DNA from: Chryseobacterium gleum
GTDB taxonomy: Bacteria > Bacteroidota > Bacteroidia > Flavobacteriales_D > Crocinitomicaceae
Length of the DNA stretch: 64,000 nucleotides
Direction of reading: 5' to 3'
Assembly (NCBI GenBank): GCA_945897805.1
Contig: CAMDFX010000005.1
Span: forward strand, 7,501-71,500
Shown piece by piece: positions 41,049-49,477 of this stretch. The notes under the pieces are model-generated. The model searched no databases. It was not told the origin of the DNA and saw only the letters and a program-made list of their open reading frames with translations. Position numbers and translations under genes: made by a program. Positions within the stretch are counted from its first letter, which is position 1, and every line of letters begins with the position of its first letter.

Positions 41049-42743
41049 ATGAAATTATTTACGCTCTATTTTTTTTTATTTGTTTCTATTTTAGGATGGG
41101 GTCAAAAAAATTATAAGCTAAATTTTACAAATGAAGATTATAAATTCTTAAAGAAAAATCCAACTGTGATTTTCAAAGACAGCCTATCAGCACTGACATA
41201 CACAAAGGATTTCAAAAATTTCGGAATCAAAAAAGGGTACATTCTCGCTTCTATTGATTCGATTCATTTCCAACCAAAGGAAATGTCGATTCAATTTTAT
41301 CTTGGTCCAAAATTTCAATCTGCCGAACTTTCAATGAATGAGAAAGATTTACAATTTTATCGAAAATTTAATACTGTTAATGAGAAATTAATCAATAATT
41401 TAGAATTTAATCCGGTCGAAATTGCAAACTTGCTCCAAAAGATGCAACAAACTTTGGAAAACAATGGATTTCCTTTTGCATCAGTTACGCTCAACAAAAT
41501 TGAAATTGACAGTTTAAATTTGAAAGCACAGATCCAAATTATCAAAGGAAAAAACGTTCGCTGGACAAAAATCAATTTAAAAGGAGAGAATTTATCTACT
41601 AGTAAATTAATTGGTTCATACATTCATATCAAAATTGGAGATTTATATAATCAAAGTGATGTTCAATTAATAAGTGCCAGGTTGAAACAAATCAGCTTTC
41701 TAGAAGAAATCAAACCCGCAGAAATTTTGTTCACCAAAGAAGGCGCTGAATTGTTTCTTTATTTAAAATCCAAACCTGTGAGTTTAGCGAATGGCGTTAT
41801 CGGACTTCAGCCCAATCAAAACACGAGTAAAGTTTCAATAACGGGAGATATACGTTTGAAATTGGTAAACGTGCTGAAACGTGCTGAAATGATTGACCTA
41901 AATTGGAAAAGTTTACAAGCACAAACGCAATCCTTGAAAGCACAATTAAATATTCCCAATCTCTTTAAATCGCCATTCGGAATTGACGGTCAATTTCAAC
42001 TCTACAAAAGAGATTCATCTTTTTTAGAACTAAAATCTACTGCAGGAATTCAATATGCACTTAATAATGGAAGTTATTTAAAGGCATTTTACCGAAATAA
42101 TTCATCTTCCGTTTTGCGTGGCGGAAAAAATAATCCAGCATTTTCAAAATTGGGAACAGTGCAAACAAATGCTTATGGTTTGGCATTATTCAAACAAAAT
42201 TTAGATTATTTACCCAATCCTTCCCGTGGAATTTCTCTTTTATTGGATGCATCAGTCGGAATGAGAAAATCTAGATCAAACGACACAGCGCAATTAGTCA
42301 AAAACACCACCTACCGGGGAGAAATTCAAGTCAATTGGTTTCTTCCATTGGCAAAAAGGCACGTTTTAAGGCTTGCGAACCAAACAGAATTTTACATCGC
42401 TCCTACTTTTTATCAAAATGAAGCTTTTAGATTTGGTGGACAAGTTTCTCAACGCGGTTTTAACGAGGAAGAATTGAGGGCAACGACCAGAAGTATTTTC
42501 AGTATTGAATACAGATTTTTAGTTGATCGTAATTCATTTGCTTTCCTGTTCTTTGACCAAAGTTGGTATGAAAACAGAACCACAGATTATTACAACGACA
42601 ATCCGTTTGGACTAGGAGCAGGATTTTCATTTGGTACCAAAATCGGAACTTTTTCAATTTCTTATGCACTAGGAAAACAATTTGGAAATCCTATTCTCAT
42701 CAAAGATGGCAAAGTGCATTTTGGTTATATTGCGTATTTTTAA
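41049..42743 (+). CDS. Omp85/BamA-like outer-membrane protein
   Basis: 564 residues from ATG 41049 (signal peptide MKLFTLYFFLFVSILGWGQ). Residues about 110-250 look like POTRA domains (NNGFPFASVTLNKIEIDSLN, IGDLYNQSDVQLISARLKQI); the rest is beta-barrel-like, with FRFGGQVSQRGFNEEELRAT (about residue 460, the L6 region; the (V/I)RG(Y/F) motif appears as QRGF) and SIEYRFL. It ends in an aromatic residue (YIAYF), as outer-membrane barrels do. Length suggests a TamA/BamA relative with few POTRA units. It is 24 bases from the next gene, a GWxTD lipoprotein. Confidence 0.72.
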   Translation: MKLFTLYFFLFVSILGWGQKNYKLNFTNEDYKFLKKNPTVIFKDSLSALTYTKDFKNFGIKKGYILASIDSIHFQPKEMSIQFYLGPKFQSAELSMNEKDLQFYRKFNTVNEKLINNLEFNPVEIANLLQKMQQTLENNGFPFASVTLNKIEIDSLNLKAQIQIIKGKNVRWTKINLKGENLSTSKLIGSYIHIKIGDLYNQSDVQLISARLKQISFLEEIKPAEILFTKEGAELFLYLKSKPVSLANGVIGLQPNQNTSKVSITGDIRLKLVNVLKRAEMIDLNWKSLQAQTQSLKAQLNIPNLFKSPFGIDGQFQLYKRDSSFLELKSTAGIQYALNNGSYLKAFYRNNSSSVLRGGKNNPAFSKLGTVQTNAYGLALFKQNLDYLPNPSRGISLLLDASVGMRKSRSNDTAQLVKNTTYRGEIQVNWFLPLAKRHVLRLANQTEFYIAPTFYQNEAFRFGGQVSQRGFNEEELRATTRSIFSIEYRFLVDRNSFAFLFFDQSWYENRTTDYYNDNPFGLGAGFSFGTKIGTFSISYALGKQFGNPILIKDGKVHFGYIAYF

Positions 42744-42767
42744 CTCCAGATTGTGAGAAAATCAACT

Positions 42768-44003
42768 ATGAAATATTATTTCAGCATCATACTGTTTATT
42801 AACATTATTTCAGCTTGCGGAATAGAAAAAGAATTAAAAGATGGTTATGCTTATTTGAAGCCAATCAATCCGATCAAGTCTAAATACAGTGAAGATTTGA
42901 CTTTTGATTACAAAATCTACGAAGAAACTGATTCCACTGCCAAAATCTATTTTGACATATTGAATGAAAATCTACTCTCGAAAAAAGATTCGCTCGATAG
43001 GTGGACTAGAAAAGCTTCTCTTCAAATCTTGGTTAGAAAAAATGGCGTATCCAAAGAAGTTTTTGAAAACGTGACTAAAGAATGGCTAAACATTGAAGAG
43101 GGAAATTTCACAGATAGCTTGACAATTAAAATCCCAAAAAAAGAAGATCTTTACATTTCAACAATCTACAGCGATTTGAATAAGCATGTCTATTTCGAAA
43201 ATCAACAATGGTGGATTCGAAAAAAATCATTTTGTGCGGAACGATTTGTTTTAATTGACCTAAATACAAATAAACCTGCAACTAAACATTTTCAAAAAAA
43301 TGAAAATTTGCGGATTAAAAGCCATCATTTCGACAACAAAAAAGTTGCTGTCAAACAATTTAAAAACCTCTCAAAACCAGCCACTGCACCATTTTCATTA
43401 GCCAATACAGAACCAGACTTTACTGCTTATGACAGTATTTTAAATATGACTTTTGAAAACAATTTACTCAAAATTGCTGCTGAAAATTGCCTAAATATCA
43501 TTTCTAATCCGCTAGAAAAATCAGAATCAATCGCTTTTTTTACCAACAGTAAAAGTGAAATGGATATTGCTACTCAATGCATGAATTATATCTGCAGTGC
43601 TACTGAAATTGAAAAGTTAAAGAATCCCGAAATGCAAAAAATGGTTTTTGATCAATTCTGGCTGAAAGCTGCTGGAAATAACTTATCAAAATCAAACAAG
43701 CTTCAAAAAGAATTCTTAAAACGGATCGATTATGCCAATCAAAAATTTAGTTCATATAAACTCGGCGCATTGACAGATTTAGGAATGATTTATATCGTTT
43801 ATGGTGAACCAATCAAAATTGAAAAAGATGGATTTCAACAAAATTGGTACTACGATCAACAGGGAAATGAGCAAATTAAATTCACTTTTTTGAATGATAT
43901 TTTTAACGGAATACCAAATAACTATTACTTAGAAAGAAGCGCCATTTATAGAAGTTCATACTATTTAGCCGTGGAGAATTGGAGAAATGGAATATTAGAT
44001 TAG
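42768..44003 (+). CDS. GWxTD domain lipoprotein (diverged)
   Basis: 411 residues from ATG 42768, which begins a lipoprotein signal (YYFSIILFINIISAC). The C-terminal third (FDQFWLKAAGN, DLGMIYIVYGEPIKIEKDG, QNWYYDQQGNEQIKFTF) matches the GWxTD domain pattern of Bacteroidetes, in which a loop precedes a glycine-rich GEP motif, although the usual GWxTD sequence itself is not clear. Function unknown; likely envelope. Co-directional with the Omp85-like gene. Confidence 0.68.
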   Translation: MKYYFSIILFINIISACGIEKELKDGYAYLKPINPIKSKYSEDLTFDYKIYEETDSTAKIYFDILNENLLSKKDSLDRWTRKASLQILVRKNGVSKEVFENVTKEWLNIEEGNFTDSLTIKIPKKEDLYISTIYSDLNKHVYFENQQWWIRKKSFCAERFVLIDLNTNKPATKHFQKNENLRIKSHHFDNKKVAVKQFKNLSKPATAPFSLANTEPDFTAYDSILNMTFENNLLKIAAENCLNIISNPLEKSESIAFFTNSKSEMDIATQCMNYICSATEIEKLKNPEMQKMVFDQFWLKAAGNNLSKSNKLQKEFLKRIDYANQKFSSYKLGALTDLGMIYIVYGEPIKIEKDGFQQNWYYDQQGNEQIKFTFLNDIFNGIPNNYYLERSAIYRSSYYLAVENWRNGILD

Positions 44004-44010
44004 TAGATTA

Positions 44011-44030
44011 TTGGATTGTTGGAAATCCAA
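44011..44030. repeat. short inverted repeat after the GWxTD gene
   Basis: TTGGATT/AATCCAA with a 6-base loop, followed by several copies of ATCCAAAGAT-like sequence and no clear T-tract. Weak terminator or spacer repeat. Confidence 0.35.
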
Positions 44031-44080
44031 AGATAGAATAATCCAAAGATCCAAAAAAAGATCCTTATTTTCAATCAGTC

Positions 44081-44827
44081 TCAACCTAATTTTAATACAA
44101 TTCCAAAGGTGGAACTGAAAATCCAATTTCTAACAGTTTGTGGTGGTTTTGAATCAAAATTATTGCTGAATTCTACTTTGAAATCGAGATTTTTTTTCAA
44201 CTTGAAAAAGAATGTATATTGCCCAGAAATTCTATAATCCTTGAAATCCTGCACATTCGCTTGATAGTAAGTTACCGCTGTAAAAGCATAGTTTGGTTTG
44301 TTGATGAACCACGATAAATAATTGCTCCATCTCACATCGTGATTAAACTCTGTAAAAGGCTGAATTTCCTCATATTCAAAAAAGAATGAACTTCCAGTAA
44401 AAAAACGTGTCTGATTGTTGTCGTATATTTTCCAGCGCAAACCTGCACCTGCCAATGAACGATTTCTTTGCAGCAGCAACTGATTGTATTGAATTTGAAA
44501 ATAGCTTTCCAATTTCCATGGACCATTTTTGATTCTATAGGCATATCGAAAATGGGACATCCCTCGGTTTGCATAGACTACATCGCCTTTGGAATAACCA
44601 AAATCATTGAGCAGGAAGAAAAAATGTTTTCTAGATTTATATTGCGCTAAAGTTCTAAAATTCAAACTTATCAATAAATCTCTCGTTTGCTGTGCTGAAA
44701 ATGAAGCGTCAACTGTCCCACTCCATCCGGAAGTGTCGTCATAAATTCTTTTATTTTCAATATTGACTACTTGAGCAAATAATTGAAATTGCAAAAGGAT
44801 AAATAAAATGCCGAAAACAAGTTTCAT
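44081..44827 (-). CDS. DUF481 outer-membrane beta-barrel-like protein
   Basis: 248 residues. Signal peptide KLVFGILFILLQFQLFAQ, then alternating strands (SGWSGTVDASFSAQQTRDLL, SHFRYAYRIKNGPWKLESYF, DLDFKVEFSNNF-like) typical of the DUF481/YdiY barrel. It is the last gene of an apparent operon tgt, LptF/G-type permease and this gene (14-base gap). Confidence 0.7.
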   Translation of the reverse strand: MKLVFGILFILLQFQLFAQVVNIENKRIYDDTSGWSGTVDASFSAQQTRDLLISLNFRTLAQYKSRKHFFFLLNDFGYSKGDVVYANRGMSHFRYAYRIKNGPWKLESYFQIQYNQLLLQRNRSLAGAGLRWKIYDNNQTRFFTGSSFFFEYEEIQPFTEFNHDVRWSNYLSWFINKPNYAFTAVTYYQANVQDFKDYRISGQYTFFFKLKKNLDFKVEFSNNFDSKPPQTVRNWIFSSTFGIVLKLG

Positions 44828-44841
44828 TGATGAAAAACAAT

Positions 44842-45948
44842 TTATTTGGGTGCAATTTTATAGAGATATAATCCAATAATTCCAAACAAGAAATTGGGAA
44901 GCCAAACCGCTAACAAAGATGGAAAACCTACATTTATAGCTGCAACAGTTGTTATTTTCATGGCAAAAATATAAATGAAAACAAACCCCAAACCAATGGC
45001 AATGTTTACACCAATTCCACCTCTTGATTTTCTGCTTGAAACTGCAACACCAATTAAAGTTAAAACGTAAGTTGCAAAAGGATAGGAAGTTCGGCGATAC
45101 AATTCAATTTCATAAGTGGGAACATTTCCTGCTCCTTTGTCTTTTTCTTGCTGAATAAATTGTTTCAGTTCAGAATAACTCATTGTTTCAGCAAAGTTGT
45201 CTCGAATGGCAATGTCTTCAATTTGAAAATTGAAATTGGTATCAAACTTGACACCCGCTTTCAGATCATCCTTCAACACTTGATTGTCCTGCGCCTGATT
45301 GTTTGGATTGATTTTTCGAACATAATAATTATTCAATCTCCACTTTTTTGTTTTGGGAATATTGGTTGCAGTTTTTGCAAATAAATACGATTTTAATTTT
45401 CTATTTTCACTCCATTTTTCAATTTTGAGACCATAAACAATTCCATCTTCACTGGAATAATTATCAAAGTAAACAAATACATTTCCCGGAAATTCAGCAT
45501 GATAATTAGTGACTAAGATTCTATCTCGGTAGTATCTTTCTTCAAAATCTAATCTTTTTTGATTAGAAATTGGGACTATAAAATGATTTAGCCAAAGTGA
45601 AAGTAGCATCAAAATTGTTGCAGCAATCATGTATGGCCTCATGATCCGTCTAAAGGGTCTGCCGCTAAACATCATTGGAATAATCTCCGAATCTTGCGCC
45701 ATTTTAGCAGTGAACCAAATTACTGAAACAAAAATGATCATGGAAGAAAAAGTATTCCCGTAGAAGATTAAAAAGTTAACGTAATAACCGCCAAAAATCT
45801 CTAAAATGGGTGCTTTATTGTCAATCAATTCGCTCAATTTTTCAGATATATCAAAAACCATGGCAAGAAGCATAATAACTCCCAGCATGAAAAAGAAAGT
45901 CGTTAAAAACTTTCGAATGATATATATGTCAAACTTTTTAAGCATCAA
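44842..45948 (-). CDS. LptF/LptG family permease
   Basis: 368 residues. Membrane segments at the N terminus (FLTTFFFMLGVIMLLAMVFD, VNFLIFYGNTFSSMIIFVSV) and C terminus (IAIGLGFVFIYIFAMKITTV) enclose a periplasmic beta-jellyroll (about 135-275), the LptF/G arrangement that extracts LPS from the inner membrane. The YRRTSYPFATYVLTLIGVAV coupling-helix-like motif is visible. Bacteroidetes usually have two such genes elsewhere; which of LptF or LptG this is cannot be decided. The LptB ATPase is at 51977. Confidence 0.88.
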   Translation of the reverse strand: MMLKKFDIYIIRKFLTTFFFMLGVIMLLAMVFDISEKLSELIDNKAPILEIFGGYYVNFLIFYGNTFSSMIIFVSVIWFTAKMAQDSEIIPMMFSGRPFRRIMRPYMIAATILMLLSLWLNHFIVPISNQKRLDFEERYYRDRILVTNYHAEFPGNVFVYFDNYSSEDGIVYGLKIEKWSENRKLKSYLFAKTATNIPKTKKWRLNNYYVRKINPNNQAQDNQVLKDDLKAGVKFDTNFNFQIEDIAIRDNFAETMSYSELKQFIQQEKDKGAGNVPTYEIELYRRTSYPFATYVLTLIGVAVSSRKSRGGIGVNIAIGLGFVFIYIFAMKITTVAAINVGFPSLLAVWLPNFLFGIIGLYLYKIAPK

Positions 45949-45949
45949 T

Positions 45950-47080
45950 TTATAAACGTATTCCTAATTTTTTTACTTGAATATCTTTCCATTCACTGAA
46001 AGTTCCATCCAGAATTCTTTTGCGTGCTTCTTTCATTAACGCCAAATAAAAACCTAAATTATGAATCGTTGCAATTTGAATTCCTAAATTTTCTTTTGAT
46101 TTTATCAAATGACGCAAATATGCTTTGGAATAAACTTTGTCAACAAAGGTCGTTCCATTGGAATCTAGCACGGAGAAATCTTTCGTCCATTTCTCATTTT
46201 TGATATTGATGGTTCCTTCAGAGGTAAAAAGCATTCCGTGACGTGCATTTCGCGATGGCATAACGCAATCAAACATATCAACACCCAAAGCGATGCATTC
46301 CAATAAATTCACAGGAGTTCCCACTCCCATTAGATATCGTGGTTTTTCTTTGGGTAAAATACTGCAAACCAAATCTGTCATTTCATACAAATCTTCGTCT
46401 GGTTCGCCCACAGAAAGTCCACCAATGGCATTTCCCAAACTCGGATAAGAAGCAATAGTTTCAGCTGACTCAGTTCGCAAATCTTTGTAGGTACTTCCTT
46501 GTACAATTGGAAAAAGTGCTTGTTCGTAGCCGTGTAAAGGTTCTGTTTTATCCATTTGGTCAAAACAACGTTGCAACCATCTGTGAGTCATTTGCATGGA
46601 TCGCTTTGCATAGCCGTAATCACAGGGAAAAGGAGTACATTCATCAAAAGCCATGATAATATCTCCGCCAATTACGCGCTGAATATCAATCGCTCTTTCA
46701 GGAGAGAAAAAATGATAACTTCCGTCATGAAACGATTGAAATTTAACCCCTTCTTCAGTGATTTTTCTTGCTCCAGACAAAGAATAAACCTGGTATCCGC
46801 CACTGTCGGTCAAAATTGGACCTTCCCAGCCATTGAATTTATGCAAACCACCAGCGCCTTGAAGCACTTCTATTCCAGGCTTGAGATACAAGTGATAAGT
46901 ATTTCCCAAAATAATTTGCGCCTCAATATCATTTTTTAATTCGTGTTGGTGCACACCCTTTACAGAACCTGCTGTGCCAACCGGCATAAATATGGGAGTT
47001 TCAATCACACCGTGATCTGTGTGCAAGCTTCCCGCTCGAGCTTTTGTCTTTGTATCTGTATAATGTAAATCGAAGTGCAT
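45950..47080 (-). CDS. tgt: queuine/preQ1 tRNA-guanine transglycosylase
   Basis: Exchanges G34 of GUN-anticodon tRNAs for the queuosine precursor. 376 residues from ATG 47080. D92 (LTDSGGYQVYSL) and nucleophile D268 (VDMFDCVMPSRNARHG) are intact, with LGNTYHLYLKPG and GGLSVGEP. The usual zinc motif CxCxxC is replaced by G309-T-T311-F-V-D314 while the following His (H340 in IATIHNLGFY) and YSKAYLRHL stay. Starts one base from the LptF/G gene. Confidence 0.95.
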   Translation of the reverse strand: MHFDLHYTDTKTKARAGSLHTDHGVIETPIFMPVGTAGSVKGVHQHELKNDIEAQIILGNTYHLYLKPGIEVLQGAGGLHKFNGWEGPILTDSGGYQVYSLSGARKITEEGVKFQSFHDGSYHFFSPERAIDIQRVIGGDIIMAFDECTPFPCDYGYAKRSMQMTHRWLQRCFDQMDKTEPLHGYEQALFPIVQGSTYKDLRTESAETIASYPSLGNAIGGLSVGEPDEDLYEMTDLVCSILPKEKPRYLMGVGTPVNLLECIALGVDMFDCVMPSRNARHGMLFTSEGTINIKNEKWTKDFSVLDSNGTTFVDKVYSKAYLRHLIKSKENLGIQIATIHNLGFYLALMKEARKRILDGTFSEWKDIQVKKLGIRL

Positions 47081-47101
47081 ATCTTTGTTGAAAAATAAAC
47101 C

Positions 47102-47144
47102 GTGCAAAGATAGTTGTATTTAGCTAAGAGTCCCATCTTTGCAC
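47102..47144. promoter_or_regulatory. divergent tgt / glycosyltransferase promoters with inverted repeat
   Basis: Perfect 10-base arms GTGCAAAGAT (47102-47111) and ATCTTTGCAC (47135-47144). Each arm carries a -7-like element: minus-strand TATCTTTG (47105-47112) for tgt and plus-strand CATCTTTG (47134-47141) for the glycosyltransferase. The -7 elements are thus mirrored 24 bases apart. Confidence 0.6.
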
Positions 47145-47159
47145 CAAAGGAAATTGTAA

Positions 47160-48299
47160 ATGGAGTTTTTACCTGAATTTAACGTTGGCATTGTATTGAA
47201 TTTATTTATAGGTTTTGTAAGCTTAGCGTTCCTCCAATTGCTTTACGTATTGACAATACATGCTCGCTTTGCATTTTACAACAACAAAAAAAGTTATAAA
47301 AACGAAATGCAACCTGCTGTCACTGTAATCATTGCAGCTAGAAATGAATCAGATAATTTATACCTCCATTTGCCTTTGATACTTCAACAGCAATATCCAA
47401 ACTTCGAAGTAATCGTTGTAAACCATCAATCTATTGATGAATCTTACCACATTTTAAATGCCTATAAAATGCAATACACTAATTTAAGAGTAGTTGAAGT
47501 TGAACCAAGCAGGCATTTGGGCAATGGCAAAAAACTTCCTTTAACTTTGGGGATAAAAGCCGCCAAAAACGAACATTTGATCTTTACAGACGCAGATTGT
47601 CGCCCGGCAAGTAATCTCTGGTTGCAGGGAATGATGTCAAAATTCTCTGATGAAAAACAAATTGTGCTTGGATATGGACCTTATCAAACAGAAAAAGGGC
47701 TACTTAATAAAATCATTCGCTTTGATGCTGCTTTTATAGCTATGAATTACTTTTCGTTTGCTTTGGCAAAAACTCCATACATGGCGGTTGGCAGAAACAT
47801 GGCATACACCAAAAAAACTTTTGAATCTGTTCATGGCTTCAAATCACATTATTCAATTCATTCTGGAGATGATGATTTGTTTATACAAGAGGCTGCAAAA
47901 AACAAGAATTACAATATTCAGGTTGAGAAAGATACATTTTGTTATTCCAAAGCAAAAACCACATGGAAAACTTGGTCACAGCAAAAGTCTCGACATTACA
48001 GCACCGCAGGGCATTACAACGTTATTAAAAAAGCATTGTTAGGAATCTATCCTTTGACCTTGTTGATGTTGTGGATTTCCTTTGTTATTTTGATGTTTGA
48101 TTCTGAATATAGATGGATCACTTTGGCATGTTTTGGTTTTATAATTGGAATTAAATGGTGGATTCAGGGAATGTGTTTTGCTAAATTGAAAGCCAAAAGC
48201 TTTGTAGCATTTTTCCCGTTTTTGGATTTATTTTATGCAATTCTAGTGCCAAGCATGTATTACACGGCAGAAAAATCGACAACATCGACATGGAAATAG
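47160..48299 (+). CDS. membrane-bound family 2 glycosyltransferase
   Basis: 379 residues. N-terminal membrane anchor (about 10-35, FIGFVSLAFLQLLYVLTI), GT2 domain with VIIAARNESDNLYLHLPLIL, the acidic IFTDADCRPAS, and the acceptor motif region WSQQKSRHYSTAGHYN; C-terminal hydrophobic segments follow. Transfers a sugar at the inner membrane; substrate unknown. The start of the sigma factor gene overlaps its last ten bases. Confidence 0.85.
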   Translation: MEFLPEFNVGIVLNLFIGFVSLAFLQLLYVLTIHARFAFYNNKKSYKNEMQPAVTVIIAARNESDNLYLHLPLILQQQYPNFEVIVVNHQSIDESYHILNAYKMQYTNLRVVEVEPSRHLGNGKKLPLTLGIKAAKNEHLIFTDADCRPASNLWLQGMMSKFSDEKQIVLGYGPYQTEKGLLNKIIRFDAAFIAMNYFSFALAKTPYMAVGRNMAYTKKTFESVHGFKSHYSIHSGDDDLFIQEAAKNKNYNIQVEKDTFCYSKAKTTWKTWSQQKSRHYSTAGHYNVIKKALLGIYPLTLLMLWISFVILMFDSEYRWITLACFGFIIGIKWWIQGMCFAKLKAKSFVAFFPFLDLFYAILVPSMYYTAEKSTTSTWK

Positions 48300-48895
48300 G
48301 TGAACATTTATCAGACAAAGCGAAACACGATTTAGTGCTTGTAGAAGCTGCTAAAAACGGTAGTCAAGCTGCTTATGCCGAACTAATGGAACGCTACAGA
48401 GAATCTGTATATTTCACGATGTTTAAAATGGTCAAAAACACCGATGATGCTGACGATTTAACCATCGAAGCATTTGGCAAAGCATTCAATAGATTAGAAC
48501 AATATTCACCTAGTTTTGCATTCAGTACTTGGCTTTTTAAAATTGCGTCTAATAATTGCATCGACTTTATCCGCAAAAAAAGAATCAAAGTTACTTCGAT
48601 GGACACTGGATTTACAAGGGATAATGGTGAGATTATTTATTTTGATGCCAAATCAAACACACAAAATCCTGAGGAAGCAATCATTCAAAGTCAAAAAGTG
48701 AAAATGATGCGTAATTTAGTTTCCAAACTTAAACCACGTTATCGTGAATTAGTTGAATTGCGCTACTTTGATGAACTAAGCTACGAAGAAATTGCCGAAA
48801 CGCTCAATTTACCTTTAGGGACTGTGAAAGCGCAATTGTTTCGTGCACGAGATTTCTTGGCGAATATGATTGAGAATACGAAAGATTCTATTTGA
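48290..48895 (+). CDS. ECF-type RNA polymerase sigma factor
   Basis: 201 residues, the size of a group IV sigma. Region 2 (YRESVYFTMFKMVKNTDDAD, LEQYSPSFAFSTWLFKIASN) and region 4 with helix-turn-helix (YRELVELRYFDELSYEEIAE, LPLGTVKAQLFRARDFL). No anti-sigma gene is next to it. It overlaps the glycosyltransferase stop and is followed by a terminator touching its stop codon. Confidence 0.88.
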   Translation: MEIGEHLSDKAKHDLVLVEAAKNGSQAAYAELMERYRESVYFTMFKMVKNTDDADDLTIEAFGKAFNRLEQYSPSFAFSTWLFKIASNNCIDFIRKKRIKVTSMDTGFTRDNGEIIYFDAKSNTQNPEEAIIQSQKVKMMRNLVSKLKPRYRELVELRYFDELSYEEIAETLNLPLGTVKAQLFRARDFLANMIENTKDSI

Positions 48896-48923
48896 GATTT
48901 CATTTTTCTTGAAATCATTTTTT
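48896..48923 (+). terminator. terminator at the sigma factor stop codon
   Basis: GATTTCA/TGAAATC stem with a 7-base loop starts on the base after the TGA stop and is followed by ATTTTTT. Confidence 0.8.
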
Positions 48924-48928
48924 GTCAC

Positions 48929-48948
48929 ACATGCTATCATGAGCATGT
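48929..48948. repeat. small perfect inverted repeat
   Basis: ACATGCT/AGCATGT around ATCATG, right after the terminator. It may be an operator or part of a second hairpin; nothing else in the 48949-49082 gap is recognisable. Confidence 0.4.
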
Positions 48949-49082
48949 AATTAGCGCCTTTCTGTCTTCACTTATTTTGTAAGTTTAAAACAGATTACTT
49001 CACAGAAACCTATTGAGTAAACTGAATTAAATTCTTAGGTTTAAAGATCCTCCACCAAAAAATTAACATGTAAAAAAACGGC

Positions 49083-49112
49083 AAAAAAAAATGAGCCTTC
49101 ATAAAGACTCAT
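49083..49112 (-). terminator. terminator after tRNA-Ser
   Basis: Minus-strand stem ATGAGTCTT/AAGGCTCAT (9 pairs, one G-U) with loop TATG, then a run of nine or so T. It lies just past the tRNA 3' end at 49117. Confidence 0.8.
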
Positions 49113-49116
49113 CTAG

Positions 49117-49201
49117 CGGAGAATGTAGGATTCGAACCTACGGTACCTCTCGGTACAACAGTTTTCAAGACTGCCGCAATCGACCACTCTGCCAATTCTC
49201 C
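49117..49201 (-). tRNA. tRNA-Ser (UGA anticodon)
   Basis: 85-base class II tRNA on the minus strand. Acceptor arms GGAGAAT/ATTCTCC with discriminator G; T arm with GTTCGAATCC; a variable arm with paired TACCGAGAGGTA; anticodon loop CTTGAAA gives anticodon TGA (49165-49167), reading UCA and other UCN codons. CCA is not encoded. Confidence 0.96.
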
Positions 49202-49205
49202 GGGG

Positions 49206-49235
49206 CAAAAGTACTAATACTTTGAATACTAGCAA
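49206..49235 (-). promoter_or_regulatory. promoter of tRNA-Ser
   Basis: Minus-strand TTG (49233-49235) and TACTTTTG (49206-49213) are 19 bases apart, the Bacteroidetes -33/-7 spacing, with the -7 element five bases from the mature tRNA 5' end. Confidence 0.7.
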
Positions 49236-49477
49236 CCATAAATTTAAAAAAGATTGAAAAAAAATAATTAATCACTGAATAATAGGTAATTATGTGTTTT
49301 CGGTCACATCACTTTAAACGCTAATAACTGCATTTAGCTAAATAGCTGAATAAACAATCAATTTTTTCTTCGTAATTTTATACCTTTCAGTCGTAAAAAT
49401 GAAGTTTTTGTTAAATCAGCATTGCAATTTCAGAAATAAAAGGATTTTCTTAAAGCTTCAAAATTAACTTTCAAAAC
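49236..49477. other. AT-rich intergenic gap
   Basis: About 240 bases between tRNA-Ser and the GWxTD gene, with no open frame or hairpin that I can support; a TAACTTTC just before 49478 is a weak -7 candidate. Confidence 0.4.
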
